Source: Pseudoflavonifractor phocaeensis (lineage in GTDB: Bacteria > Bacillota > Clostridia > Oscillospirales > Oscillospiraceae). Taken from it: a stretch of 64,000 nt of DNA. The notes beneath the pieces were generated by a model. That model did not search any database and was not told the origin of the DNA. It saw only the letters and a list, made by a program, of their open reading frames with translations. The stretch is from the NCBI RefSeq assembly GCF_016901735.1, contig NZ_JACLZC010000003.1, forward strand, positions 21,036-85,035, in the 5' to 3' direction. Below are positions 9,284 through 17,174 of the stretch, one piece after another. The translations under genes were made by a program, and so were the position numbers. Within the stretch, counting starts at the first letter, position 1, and each line of letters begins with the position of its first letter.

Positions 9284-11077
9284 ATGGACGGCGTATTTTC
9301 GGCATTTCAGCCGCTGATGGACCAGCTCACCGCCGCTTTGGGCCAATATCCCATGGTGTGGGCCTGGTATACGGCCATTGTACGCTTTATATTTCCGATT
9401 CTGGCGGTAGGGATTTTGGCGGGCGCCATTCGTTCCATGCTGCGGGTGACCCATGTGCCGGAGGTATGGGCCTATCTGACCCTGCCCAACGGCGGGGAGG
9501 AGCCGCTGACCCACTGGGAGAACATTTTGGGGCGGAGCGGGGCTTCCGACGTGGTGCTCAACTATCCCGTGGTCTCCCGGCAGCACGCGGCCCTGATCCG
9601 TGGAGAGGATGAGAGCTGGACCGTTCATGATCTGGACTCCAAGGGCGGGGTCACCGTCAACGGAAAGGCGGTGGCGGGCAAGGCCCGGGTGGATTACGGG
9701 GATGTGATCGGCCTGGGCGGTGTGGAGACGGTGCTCCTCTCGGTGTCGCCGGAGGAGGAGGCGGAGCGCCGCCGCCGCCGTCAGGCCGAGGAGCGGCCGG
9801 CCTCCCCATGGGGAGCGCTGGTGCTGCTGACGCTGTTTCAGGTGCTGACGGCCATTCAGCTCATCGTCAGCGAGGGAGCGGAGGCGTCGGCCGTGATTCC
9901 CATGACCTTTTTATGCCTGACAGGGCTGATGTGGGTCTATTTTCTGGTGCTGCGGGCGGCCCGCCGTGTGGGGTTTGAGATGGAGATCATCGCCTTTTTC
10001 CTCTCCACCCTCTCGCTGGCGGTGACGTCCTCCTCCAATACCGCCGCGCTTTTCAAGCAGTTTTTGGCCCTGGTGCTGGGTCTGATCCTCTTTTTGGTGC
10101 TGGGCATTTTCATGCGCAACCTGGGACGGGTCCAGCGCATCCGCTGGCTGATGGCCGGAGCGGCGGTTTTCCTGCTGCTCTTGAGCTGTCTGTTCGGAGC
10201 GGTGAACCACGGGGCCACCAACTGGATCTCCATCGGCGGGTTTTCTTTCCAGCCCTCGGAGATTGCCAAAATCTGCTATATTTTTGCCGGCGCGGCCACG
10301 CTGGAGCGGCTGTTCCGCAAACGAAATTTGGGCCTTTTCATGGTGCTCACCGGGGCAAGCCTGCTCTGTCTGGCCTATATGAGCGATTTCGGTACAGCGG
10401 CCATTTTCTTTGTCACCTTTTTGGTCATTGCCTATCTGCGCTCCGGCGACTGGGCCACGCTGGCCCTCATCTGCGGCGGGGCGGTGTTCGGCGTCTTTGT
10501 GATCCTGTCCATGAAGCCCTATATTCTCCGGCGCTTTGCCAGCTGGGGCAAGGCCTGGCAGACCACCACCGAGGGCAGCGGCTTTCAGCAGAGCCGCACC
10601 ATGTCGGCGGCGGCGTCCGGCGGGCTGGTGGGGGTCGGACCGGGCAACGGCTGGCTCCACAACGTGGGAGCGGGGGATACCGACCTGGTGTTCGGGATGC
10701 TCTGTGAGGAGTGGGGGCTGATTATCGCCCTTTTGGCGGTGCTGTGCGTCATCACGCTGGCGGTATTCGCGGTGCGCTCCTGCCGGGCGGGGCGGTCCAG
10801 CTTCTATGTCATCGCGGCCTGCGCCGCCACCAGTCTGCTGGTGTTTCAGACCAGTCTGAACGTGCTGGGCGCGGTGGATATTCTGCCGCTGACCGGCGTG
10901 ACCTTTCCCTTTGTATCCAACGGAGGCTCGGCCATGATGGCGGCCTGGGGGCTGCTGGCCTATCTGAAGGCCACGGACACCCGGCAGAATGCCAGCTTTG
11001 CCATTCGCCTGCCCAGCCGGAAGGACAGGAAGAAGGGGGAGGAGCTTTCCCGCCGCCGGGAACCGCCGCTGACGTAA
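9284..11077 (+). CDS. FHA-domain / SEDS-family (FtsW/RodA/SpoVE) peptidoglycan polymerase fusion
   Basis: 597 residues. After one N-terminal membrane helix (~28-50) comes a cytoplasmic forkhead-associated domain (~65-155) with the phosphothreonine-binding signature ILGRSGASD...VSRQHAALI and TVNGKAV. Then about ten membrane helices carry the SEDS motifs: FSFQPSEIAK, AGDTDLVFGMLCEEWGL and FPFVSNGGSAMM. SEDS proteins polymerise glycan strands from lipid II together with a class B PBP, and the next gene is exactly that. The FHA domain suggests control by a PrkC/Stk-type Ser/Thr kinase (inference). ATG 9284 is preceded by AAAGGAGG. A separate RodA without FHA is encoded at 28052-29218, so this is a second, distinct SEDS protein. 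Confidence 0.88.
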   Translation: MDGVFSAFQPLMDQLTAALGQYPMVWAWYTAIVRFIFPILAVGILAGAIRSMLRVTHVPEVWAYLTLPNGGEEPLTHWENILGRSGASDVVLNYPVVSRQHAALIRGEDESWTVHDLDSKGGVTVNGKAVAGKARVDYGDVIGLGGVETVLLSVSPEEEAERRRRRQAEERPASPWGALVLLTLFQVLTAIQLIVSEGAEASAVIPMTFLCLTGLMWVYFLVLRAARRVGFEMEIIAFFLSTLSLAVTSSSNTAALFKQFLALVLGLILFLVLGIFMRNLGRVQRIRWLMAGAAVFLLLLSCLFGAVNHGATNWISIGGFSFQPSEIAKICYIFAGAATLERLFRKRNLGLFMVLTGASLLCLAYMSDFGTAAIFFVTFLVIAYLRSGDWATLALICGGAVFGVFVILSMKPYILRRFASWGKAWQTTTEGSGFQQSRTMSAAASGGLVGVGPGNGWLHNVGAGDTDLVFGMLCEEWGLIIALLAVLCVITLAVFAVRSCRAGRSSFYVIAACAATSLLVFQTSLNVLGAVDILPLTGVTFPFVSNGGSAMMAAWGLLAYLKATDTRQNASFAIRLPSRKDRKKGEELSRRREPPLT

Positions 11078-11090
11078 GGGAGGACGAATC

Positions 11091-12458
11091 ATGAAAAAGA
11101 TCGAAAAGCGGGCGGTGATCTGTCTGGCGCTGGTGGTCCTGCTGACGGCGGGCATTTTGCTGTTTGTGGTGCGCTTTGCCCTCTACGGGGGACAGTGGGC
11201 CTCCTTTGCGGCCAACCGGCATCTCTATAACAGCAGCGGCCAGCTTTCGGTGGGCCGGGTACTGGACCGGGACGGGGACGTACTCTCCTGGGTGGATGAG
11301 GACGGGAACCGGCGCTACTATGAAAACGCCACGGTGCGCAAGGCCACCCTCCACGTGGTGGGAGACGCCCAGGGCAAGATCGGCACCGGTGCGCTGGTTG
11401 CCTTTGCCGACCGGTTGTCGGGCTACAATCTGCTCACCGGGGCGTACAGCCTGACCGGGGAGGGAAACGACCTCTATTTGACCATTGACGCCCGTCTCAA
11501 TTACATTGCCTACCAGGCCATGGGGGGCAAAAAGGGCGCGGTGGCGGTGTATAACTACAAGACGGGGGAGATCCTGTGCCTGATGTCCACCCCCACCTAT
11601 GACCCGGCCGATCCTCCTGTCATTTCGGACGACGACCCGGCCTATGACGGGGTCTATCTCAACCGCGCCCTGTCCGGCGTCTTTACCCCCGGCTCTATCT
11701 TCAAGACCGTAACCCTGACCGCGGCCATTGAAAACATCCCCGATCTCTTTGACCGGACCTTTACCTGTACCGGCTCCACCCAGGTGGGGGGGCAGGCGGT
11801 GACCTGTCCCCATGCCCATGGGGAGATGGACATTGGCGGGGCCTTCGCCAACTCCTGCAACGGGGTCTTTGCCCAGCTGGCCGCCGAATTGGGGAGCGAT
11901 GTCATGACCGCCTATGTGCAGAAGGCGGGGCTCACCAGCCGCTATGATGTGGACGGCATCTCCACCGCCGCCGGCAGCTTTGATCTGACCGGGGCGGACG
12001 ACAACCAGCTGGGCTGGGCGGGGGTGGGGCAGTATAACGACCTGGTCAACCCCTGCGGCGTGATGGTCTGGATGGGAGCCATCGGCAACGGCGGAACGGC
12101 GGCGGTACCGCGGCTGGTGCTCAAAACGGAGGGCGGAATGCTGCCCGAGCTTTTCGTGGAGAAGCAGACCGGCACGCTCATTGACGCCGGCACCGCCGGG
12201 ACGCTGGCCGACCTTATGGCCAATAACGTCCGGCAGACCTACGGCAGCGGACGCTTTCCCAATATGGACCTCTGCGCCAAGTCCGGTACGGGAGAAGTGG
12301 GGGGCGGAAAGGCGCCCAACGCCTGGTTTGCGGGCTTTCTGCGCAATGAGGACGCCCCCTATGCCTTTGCGGTGCTGGTGGAAGAGGGCGGCAGCGGCGC
12401 CGATACGGCGGGAAACGTGGCCGCCCAGGTGCTGGACGCCCTGGTCAACGGCTATTGA
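11091..12458 (+). CDS. Class B penicillin-binding protein (transpeptidase) paired with the FHA-SEDS protein
   Basis: 455 residues with one N-terminal membrane anchor (~8-28), a short pedestal region and a transpeptidase domain. Active-site motifs are TPGSIFK (Ser202, Lys205), the SxN motif SCN (255-257) and KSGTG near residue 398. It starts 13 bases after the SEDS gene, with GGGAGGA before ATG 11091, so the two are co-transcribed and probably form one glycan-polymerising and cross-linking complex. It is shorter than PBP2/PbpA or FtsI (usually 550-700 residues), the reduction being in the N-terminal dimerisation region. Members of this pair in Clostridia are often annotated simply as penicillin-binding protein 2. 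Confidence 0.9.
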   Translation: MKKIEKRAVICLALVVLLTAGILLFVVRFALYGGQWASFAANRHLYNSSGQLSVGRVLDRDGDVLSWVDEDGNRRYYENATVRKATLHVVGDAQGKIGTGALVAFADRLSGYNLLTGAYSLTGEGNDLYLTIDARLNYIAYQAMGGKKGAVAVYNYKTGEILCLMSTPTYDPADPPVISDDDPAYDGVYLNRALSGVFTPGSIFKTVTLTAAIENIPDLFDRTFTCTGSTQVGGQAVTCPHAHGEMDIGGAFANSCNGVFAQLAAELGSDVMTAYVQKAGLTSRYDVDGISTAAGSFDLTGADDNQLGWAGVGQYNDLVNPCGVMVWMGAIGNGGTAAVPRLVLKTEGGMLPELFVEKQTGTLIDAGTAGTLADLMANNVRQTYGSGRFPNMDLCAKSGTGEVGGGKAPNAWFAGFLRNEDAPYAFAVLVEEGGSGADTAGNVAAQVLDALVNGY

Positions 12459-12480
12459 TGGAAAGGATGAAACAGCTGGG

Positions 12481-12509
12481 TTGACGATCGGACGTGTTTG
12501 TGATATGCT
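12481..12509 (+). promoter_or_regulatory. Promoter of the ABC-F leader transcript
   Basis: TTGACG (12481-12486), exactly 17 bases, TATGCT (12504-12509). Transcription should start near 12516, about 250 bases before the ABC-F start codon, leaving a long structured leader. Confidence 0.7.
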
Positions 12510-12540
12510 GACAGGGAAGTCTGGCGGGTGAGGTGAAAGA

Positions 12541-12564
12541 ATGATTTCCATTTCTTGCAGATAA
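12541..12564 (+). CDS. Seven-codon leader peptide (MISISCR) upstream of the ABC-F gene
   Basis: ATG ATT TCC ATT TCT TGC AGA TAA, preceded by GAGGTG at about 8 bases. It lies 32 bases from the predicted transcription start, and its Ser-Cys codons (12551-12558) form one arm of the competing hairpins of the attenuator that follows. A ribosome stalled here by an antibiotic would cover that arm. That it is translated is an inference from position and ribosome site. Confidence 0.6.
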   Translation: MISISCR

Positions 12565-12731
12565 ATTGGAAGATGCAATAACGCGGTGATGTCACGGCGT
12601 TATTACGCCCATTGCAAGAAAGGAATTGTCTGTTCGACCGCTCTGCTGTACCGGACCGCCCGTTTGACGGGGCGGCGCTGTCATGCCGGAAAGAGCTGCA
12701 AGAATTGACCTTCTTGCGGCTCTTATTTTTA
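12551..12731 (+). promoter_or_regulatory. Ribosome-mediated transcription attenuator of the ABC-F gene
   Basis: Three mutually exclusive pairings are visible. TTTCTTGC inside the leader ORF (12551-12558) can pair with GCAAGAAA (12614-12621), enclosing a perfect AATAACGC/GCGTTATT hairpin (about 12577-12605). The same GCAAGAA can instead pair with TTCTTGC at 12711-12717. Finally AAGAGCTGCAAGAA (12691-12704) pairs with TTCTTGCGGCTCTT (12711-12724), followed by ATTTTTAT: a textbook intrinsic terminator 40 bases before the gene. Free ribosome: terminator forms. Ribosome stalled in the leader peptide: 12614-12621 is released and opens the terminator. This is the expected logic for drug-inducible ABC-F genes. 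A further CCGCCC/GGGCGG hairpin lies at 12656-12675. Confidence 0.7.
12691..12731 (+). terminator. Attenuator terminator before the ABC-F gene
   Basis: Fourteen-base stem AAGAGCTGCAAGAA / TTCTTGCGGCTCTT with one G-U pair, a six-base loop TTGACC and a following ATTTTTAT run. Confidence 0.85.
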
Positions 12732-12765
12732 TGTCCGTTTGTACGGAACGATGGAGGGATGCGCC

Positions 12766-14232
12766 ATGTCACTGATTCGCGTTGAGAATCTCACCTTTTC
12801 TTACCCGTCCAGCTATGACAATATCTTTGAGGAGGTCAGCTTTCAGATAGATACGGACTGGAAGCTGGGCTTCATCGGGAGGAACGGCAGGGGGAAAACG
12901 ACCTTTCTCCACCTGCTGCTGGGGAAGTATGAATACCGGGGAAGGATACAGGCCAGCGTAGCCTTCGACTATTTTCCCTATCCCGTTTCCGACAAGAGCA
13001 GGATGACGGCGGAGGTGCTCTCGGAGGTCTGCCCCCAGGCCGAGGAGTGGGAGCTGCTGCGGGAGATGTCCGGTCTGGAGGTGAGCGCGGAGGCGCTTTG
13101 GAGGCCCTTTTCCACCCTCTCCAACGGTGAGCAGACGAAGGTACTGCTTGCGGCCCTTTTTTTGCAGGACCGTCATTTCCTGCTCATTGATGAGCCGACC
13201 AACCACCTGGATGCAAGGGGCAGAGAGATCGTATCCGCGTATTTGAAGCGCAAAAAGGGGTTTATTTTGGTATCCCATGACCGCTGCTTCCTGGATGGCT
13301 GTGTGGACCACATTCTGTCCATCAACCGGAGCAAGATTGAAGTTCAAAGCGGCAACTTTTCCAGTTGGTTTACCAATTTTGAACGCCGGCAGGCCTTTGA
13401 GCGCGGGGAAAATGAGAAGCGAAAAAAAGAGATCGCCGAGCTGCAAAAGGCGGCCCGAAGGACCGCCGGGTGGTCGGAGCAAATCGAGGCCTCCAAATAT
13501 GGGACAAGTCCGGTTGACCGGGGCTTTATCGGGCACAAATCGGCCAAGATGATGAAACGGGCAAAGTCCATTGAGGCGCGGCGGCAGCGTGCGGCGGAGG
13601 AGCGGGCCGGACTTCTTCAGGATGCGGAAACGGCGGAGGAGTTAAAGCTCTTTCCGCTGACCTACGTTTCGGATCGGCTGGTCACCTTTGCCCAGGTTGA
13701 GCCTGTCTATGACGGAGCGGGGATCTGCGGTCCGGTATCGTTTGAGATAAAGCGGGGAGAACGCATCGTACTGGACGGCAGGAATGGGGCGGGGAAAACC
13801 AGCCTGCTGAAGCTGCTGATGAAACAGCCCATCGCATACCGTGGGACGCTTACGATCGGATCCGGGCTCATCCTGTCCTATGTGCCGCAGGATACATCGG
13901 GGTTAAGGGGGCTTTTATCGGATTTCGCGGCGGAGCATCACATCGACGAAAGTCTGTTCAAGGCGATTCTGCGCAAAATGGGTTTTACGCGCGTACAGTT
14001 TGAGAAGAAGATGGAGGATTTTTCGGCCGGGCAAAAAAAGAAGGCGCTGCTTGCAAAAAGCCTCTGTGAGCAGGCCCATCTCTATGTGTGGGACGAGCCT
14101 CTCAACTATATCGACATTGATTCGCGCATACAAATTGAACAGTTGATCCGGAAGTTTTCCCCCACCATGATTTTTGTGGAGCATGACCAGGCGTTTCGGA
14201 ATGCGGTGGCCACAAGGACGATATCGCTATGA
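12766..14232 (+). CDS. Lsa-like ABC-F ribosomal protection protein
   Basis: 488 residues with two ATP-binding domains and no membrane segments. Walker A motifs are GRNGRGKTT and GRNGAGKTS; signatures are LSNGEQTK and FSAGQKKK; Walker B regions are LLIDEPTNHLDARG and LYVWDEPLNYIDI. The linker between them (~230-290, charged, KKEIAELQKAAR) is the antibiotic-resistance domain that reaches into the ribosome. The order and wording (WKLGFIGRNGRGKTTFL, WRPFSTLSNGEQTKVLL, YVWDEPLNY) match the Lsa/CplR group, which protects ribosomes from lincosamides, streptogramin A and pleuromutilins. ATG 12766 follows GGAGGG. Base composition is visibly less GC-rich than its neighbours, hinting at transfer. Expression is likely drug-inducible through the attenuator upstream. 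The drug spectrum is an inference. Confidence 0.88.
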   Translation: MSLIRVENLTFSYPSSYDNIFEEVSFQIDTDWKLGFIGRNGRGKTTFLHLLLGKYEYRGRIQASVAFDYFPYPVSDKSRMTAEVLSEVCPQAEEWELLREMSGLEVSAEALWRPFSTLSNGEQTKVLLAALFLQDRHFLLIDEPTNHLDARGREIVSAYLKRKKGFILVSHDRCFLDGCVDHILSINRSKIEVQSGNFSSWFTNFERRQAFERGENEKRKKEIAELQKAARRTAGWSEQIEASKYGTSPVDRGFIGHKSAKMMKRAKSIEARRQRAAEERAGLLQDAETAEELKLFPLTYVSDRLVTFAQVEPVYDGAGICGPVSFEIKRGERIVLDGRNGAGKTSLLKLLMKQPIAYRGTLTIGSGLILSYVPQDTSGLRGLLSDFAAEHHIDESLFKAILRKMGFTRVQFEKKMEDFSAGQKKKALLAKSLCEQAHLYVWDEPLNYIDIDSRIQIEQLIRKFSPTMIFVEHDQAFRNAVATRTISL

Positions 14233-14321
14233 AAGATAAAAAGTATGCTGTAACAAGGGGCCAGGTGTGGTAAAATAGGATATCCGATGGTATTGAGCGC
14301 TTTCGAGGGGGACAGGTGAAG

Positions 14322-14783
14322 ATGAGAAAACTGCTTTTCGTGTGCCACGGCAATATTTGCAGGAGCCCGATGGCCGAGTATGTGATGAAGGATCTGGTCA
14401 AAAAGGCGGGGCTGGAGCAGCAATTTGACATTGCCTCCGCCGCCACCAGTTATGAGGAGATCGGCAATCCCGTCTACCCGCCCGCCCGGCGGAAGCTGGC
14501 GGAGCATGGGATCGATTGCAAGGGACACGCCGCCCGGCGGCTTTGCCGGGAGGATTATGGACGGTATGACCTGCTCATTGGAATGGATCACGCCAATATC
14601 CGCAATATGAACCGCATCTGCGGCGGAGATGAGGCGCATAAGATTCACTTGCTGCTGGATTACGCCCAGCGTCCCGGCCAGGAGGTAGCGGACCCCTGGT
14701 ACACGGGGGACTTTGAGGCCACCTGGCAGGATGTGACGGCGGGCTGCCGGGGACTGCTGGACGCGCTTTGCCCGAAACCATGA
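14322..14783 (+). CDS. Low-molecular-weight protein-tyrosine phosphatase
   Basis: 153 residues. The P-loop CHGNICRS (CX5R family: VCHGNICRSPMAEYV) lies at the N-terminus and the general-acid Asp is in VADPWYTGDFE near residue 130, the standard layout. It removes phosphate from tyrosine (or arginine) side chains; substrate unknown. GAGGGGG precedes the start; ATG 14322 is preferred by spacing, while GTG 14316 would add two residues. It follows the ABC-F gene by 89 bases on the same strand and shares its lower GC, so both may have arrived together (inference). Confidence 0.9.
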   Translation: MRKLLFVCHGNICRSPMAEYVMKDLVKKAGLEQQFDIASAATSYEEIGNPVYPPARRKLAEHGIDCKGHAARRLCREDYGRYDLLIGMDHANIRNMNRICGGDEAHKIHLLLDYAQRPGQEVADPWYTGDFEATWQDVTAGCRGLLDALCPKP

Positions 14784-14800
14784 CACGAAGAGACAAACGG

Positions 14801-14840
14801 AACCGCGCCTCTGGACGCTTCAGAGGCGCGGTTTCTTTAT
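14801..14840. terminator. Terminator between the phosphatase and dinB
   Basis: AACCGCGCCTCTG (14801-14813) pairs perfectly with CAGAGGCGCGGTT (14821-14833), followed by TCTTTATT on the plus strand. The dinB stop codon (14820-14822) lies inside the hairpin, so dinB shares it from the other side. Confidence 0.85.
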
Positions 14841-16046
14841 TGAACCATCTTTATCCTTTTCCAGGGCGGAGGCGGGAGAAAGGGCGTTTTGCCCATATTT
14901 TTTGCGCATCTGATCCACCGTCCGTTCCAGCTGCTCCCGCTTTTCCCGCCGCCGGGCGGCGCCGGCGTCAAAGAGGTCCAGCTGCTCGGCGGCTTCTCCT
15001 TCCGGCAAAAGGCTTTGGGCGGTGACGGTCAGCGCCCGTACCGGCGCGGCGGGGTTCCAGGAGGCCTGCATCAGGGCAAAGGCGGCGTCCAGAATGTCAC
15101 GGCTGACATAAGTGGGGGCAGCCAGCCGTTTCTGGCGGCAGATGTCCCGAAAGGCCGGATCCCGGATGGTGATCTGCACGGTAGTACACTTCATGCCCGC
15201 CTCCCGCAGCCGGGAGGCCACATGGTCGGAGAGCATGGCCGCGCCGGAGCGCAGCTCCGCCCAGCCCACCAGGTCCTGGGGAAAGGTGACGCCGCTGCCC
15301 ACGCTTTTGGGGGGCGGCAGATCCCGGCGGGGCACCACCGGAGCGTGCTCCCGCCCGGCGGCGTAGTCGTACAGCGTCCCGCCCTGCTTGCCCAGCAGCT
15401 CGGTCAGGGTCTGCCGGTCCAGCCGGGCCAGGTCGCCGATGGTGCGGACCCCGTGACCGGCCAGCGTCCGGGCGGCGGTGCGGCCCACAAAGAGCAGCTC
15501 GGTCACCGGCAGGGGCCAGAGCAGCTCCTGAAAATTTTCCCGGGTAATGACGGTGGTGGCGTCCGGCTTTTTGTAGTCGCTGCCCATTTTGGCAAAGACC
15601 TTGTTGAAAGACACTCCCACCGATACGGTGAGCCCCGTCTCGGCGCGTACCTGGCGGCGAATCTCATCGGCCACGGCTTTTCCGTCGCCGCCGAAGAGGT
15701 GGAGGGAGCCGGTCATGTCCAGCCAGCTCTCGTCGATGGAAAATGGCTCCACCAGATCGGTGAACCGCTCATAAATGGCGTTGACCACCTGGGAGTAATG
15801 GCGGTATTTCTCGTGGTGGGCGGGGAGGAGGACCAGACCGGGGCATTTTCGCCGGGCCTGCCACACGGTCTCGGCGGTCTTGATCCGGAAGGCCTTGGCG
15901 GCCTCGTTTTTGGCCAGGATGACCCCGTGGCGGCTCTCCGGGTCGCCGCACACCGCCACGGGCTGTTCCCGCAGCTCCGGGTGGTCCAGCAGCTCCACCG
16001 AGGCGTAAAAACTGTTCAGGTCACAGTGCAAAATCACCCGGTCCAT
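14820..16046 (-). CDS. dinB: DNA polymerase IV (Y-family translesion polymerase)
   Basis: 408 residues, starting MDRVILHCDLNSFYASVE with the metal-binding Asp of motif I; the second catalytic pair is in PFSIDESWLD. VSVGVSFNKVFAKMGSDYKKP is the finger/palm signature. The little-finger domain spans ~240-345, and QLDLFD near 375 is a beta-clamp-binding motif. It copies past damaged bases with low fidelity. No LexA-type box was recognised upstream. The last codons fall in the shared terminator hairpin. Confidence 0.95.
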   Translation of the reverse strand: MDRVILHCDLNSFYASVELLDHPELREQPVAVCGDPESRHGVILAKNEAAKAFRIKTAETVWQARRKCPGLVLLPAHHEKYRHYSQVVNAIYERFTDLVEPFSIDESWLDMTGSLHLFGGDGKAVADEIRRQVRAETGLTVSVGVSFNKVFAKMGSDYKKPDATTVITRENFQELLWPLPVTELLFVGRTAARTLAGHGVRTIGDLARLDRQTLTELLGKQGGTLYDYAAGREHAPVVPRRDLPPPKSVGSGVTFPQDLVGWAELRSGAAMLSDHVASRLREAGMKCTTVQITIRDPAFRDICRQKRLAAPTYVSRDILDAAFALMQASWNPAAPVRALTVTAQSLLPEGEAAEQLDLFDAGAARRREKREQLERTVDQMRKKYGQNALSPASALEKDKDGSIKKPRL

Positions 16047-16104
16047 GATAGACGCCCCCTTTTTCTCTCAGTATACCCGCTTTCGGTGTGGAAGTCAAAG
16101 CGGT

Positions 16105-16737
16105 TCAGAGCCAGAGAGAGACGGCGAGATAGACCAGGTACGCCAGCCAGGCCAGCAGGAGCAGCCGCCTCCCCAGGGAGGCCCGCCGCCAGTCGGTGCC
16201 GTCGGATGGGGGAATGCCCATCCGCAGCCGTTTACGCAGGCGCAGGACCTTGAAAAGGGAATAGCCGGCAGAGCACAGGATCAACGGATCAAAGAGTGTG
16301 AAGTGGTAGAAATGGTACCGCCAGAGATCACGGAAGATTCCCTCCGCGATCAGGAGGACCAGGAGCAAAAACCAGGATGTCCATATTTTTATGAGGCGAT
16401 CCAGGGTATAGCTCTGGGCCACAGGGTCGGTGTGAAAGGGAGGCGCGTCCGGGTTTTTGGACAGATACAGGGTGAAATCACGGCCCACAGGCCCCAGACA
16501 TTTCCAGCCCTGTTCCCGGTAATCCTCCTCCCGTTCCGGATGGGAAAAGGGGGAATTTGGCTCCAGATGGTAGCGCACCTGGGCCGGCGTATCCCGTTCA
16601 AAGGTGACCAGCTCACCCTGAGCCTTGACAAAATAGAGTCCCTTGGCGGCCATCTCGTTGAGCCAGCCGGTGTAGTACTCCAGATCCGCCGGCGTAACGG
16701 AAACCATGAGACGATAGGCGTAGAAGTTTTCTAACAT
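16105..16737 (-). CDS. DUF2812 membrane protein
   Basis: 210 residues. The N-terminal half (~1-105) is a soluble DUF2812 domain with LEYYTGWLNEMAAKGLYFVK and YREQGWKCLG, which is the family hallmark. Two hydrophobic segments follow (~120-140 and ~185-208), with a third weak one near 150. The start overlaps the end of the PadR gene by 7 bases (ATG 16737 versus stop at 16731), so the pair is translationally coupled. PadR/DUF2812 pairs are common in Clostridia and often lie next to drug-efflux genes, although none is seen here. The molecular role is unknown. Confidence 0.8.
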   Translation of the reverse strand: MLENFYAYRLMVSVTPADLEYYTGWLNEMAAKGLYFVKAQGELVTFERDTPAQVRYHLEPNSPFSHPEREEDYREQGWKCLGPVGRDFTLYLSKNPDAPPFHTDPVAQSYTLDRLIKIWTSWFLLLVLLIAEGIFRDLWRYHFYHFTLFDPLILCSAGYSLFKVLRLRKRLRMGIPPSDGTDWRRASLGRRLLLLAWLAYLVYLAVSLWL

Positions 16738-17045
16738 AGGGATTCCTCCTCCGCGTCGGCCAGGCAGCGGCGCAGACGGTCCACCTCCGCCTGATAGCGT
16801 TCCTTTCCTTCCCCGGTCAGCTGGTAGGTGCGTTTGCGGCCCTGTACCGCCGTCTCCCGGATGAGGGCCTCTTCCTCGAATTTGCCCAGAATGGTGTATA
16901 AGGTCCCCGGCCCCAGCCGGACCCGTCCGCCGGTCCGCTCTTCCACAAAGGCGGCGATCTCGGTGCCGCACCGCTGGGCGTGGAGGAGGGCCATCAGGAC
17001 ATAGAACATCCCCTCGGACAGGGTTTCCAGCGTTTTACGTCCCAT
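16731..17045 (-). CDS. PadR-family transcriptional regulator
   Basis: 104 residues of the short PadR type: a winged helix (SEGMFYVLMALLHAQRCGTEIAAFVEERTGG, RVRLGPGTLYTILGKFEEEALI) and a short C-terminal dimerisation helix. The GxLYxxLxxLExxGLI-like core is clear. GAGAGGTG precedes the ATG. Its own promoter contains three copies of a palindromic 17-bp site (see 17068-17124), so it very likely represses itself and the DUF2812 gene. Confidence 0.92.
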   Translation of the reverse strand: MGRKTLETLSEGMFYVLMALLHAQRCGTEIAAFVEERTGGRVRLGPGTLYTILGKFEEEALIRETAVQGRKRTYQLTGEGKERYQAEVDRLRRCLADAEEESLC

Positions 17046-17067
17046 GGCAATTCACCTCTCGTCTCTA

Positions 17068-17124
17068 ATATCATTCTTCGATATCGTCTATTGATATTAT
17101 AACATCGACCCTCGATATTGTCAA
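17068..17124 (-). promoter_or_regulatory. PadR promoter with three tandem operators
   Basis: On the minus strand TTGACA (17124-17119), 17 bases, TATAAT (17101-17096) is a perfect consensus promoter. Three sites of the form ATATC-N7-GATAT lie on it: 17068-17084, 17081-17097 and 17102-17118 (the last with ACATC as its left arm). Site three fills the spacer exactly, site two covers the -10, and site one lies at the transcription start. Binding at these sites would block RNA polymerase, as expected of autorepression by PadR. Confidence 0.8.
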
Positions 17125-17132
17125 CAGAGCGC

Positions 17133-17162
17133 AAAAAAGGAGCGGTCCAAAAAGACCGCTCC
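17133..17162 (-). terminator. Terminator after the 558-residue membrane-protein gene
   Basis: Read on the minus strand, GGAGCGGTC-TTTTT-GGACCGCTCC is followed by TTTTTTGC. It ends the transcript of the gene at 17175-18851 just before the PadR promoter. Confidence 0.9.
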
Positions 17163-17174
17163 CGGGGATAAGGG

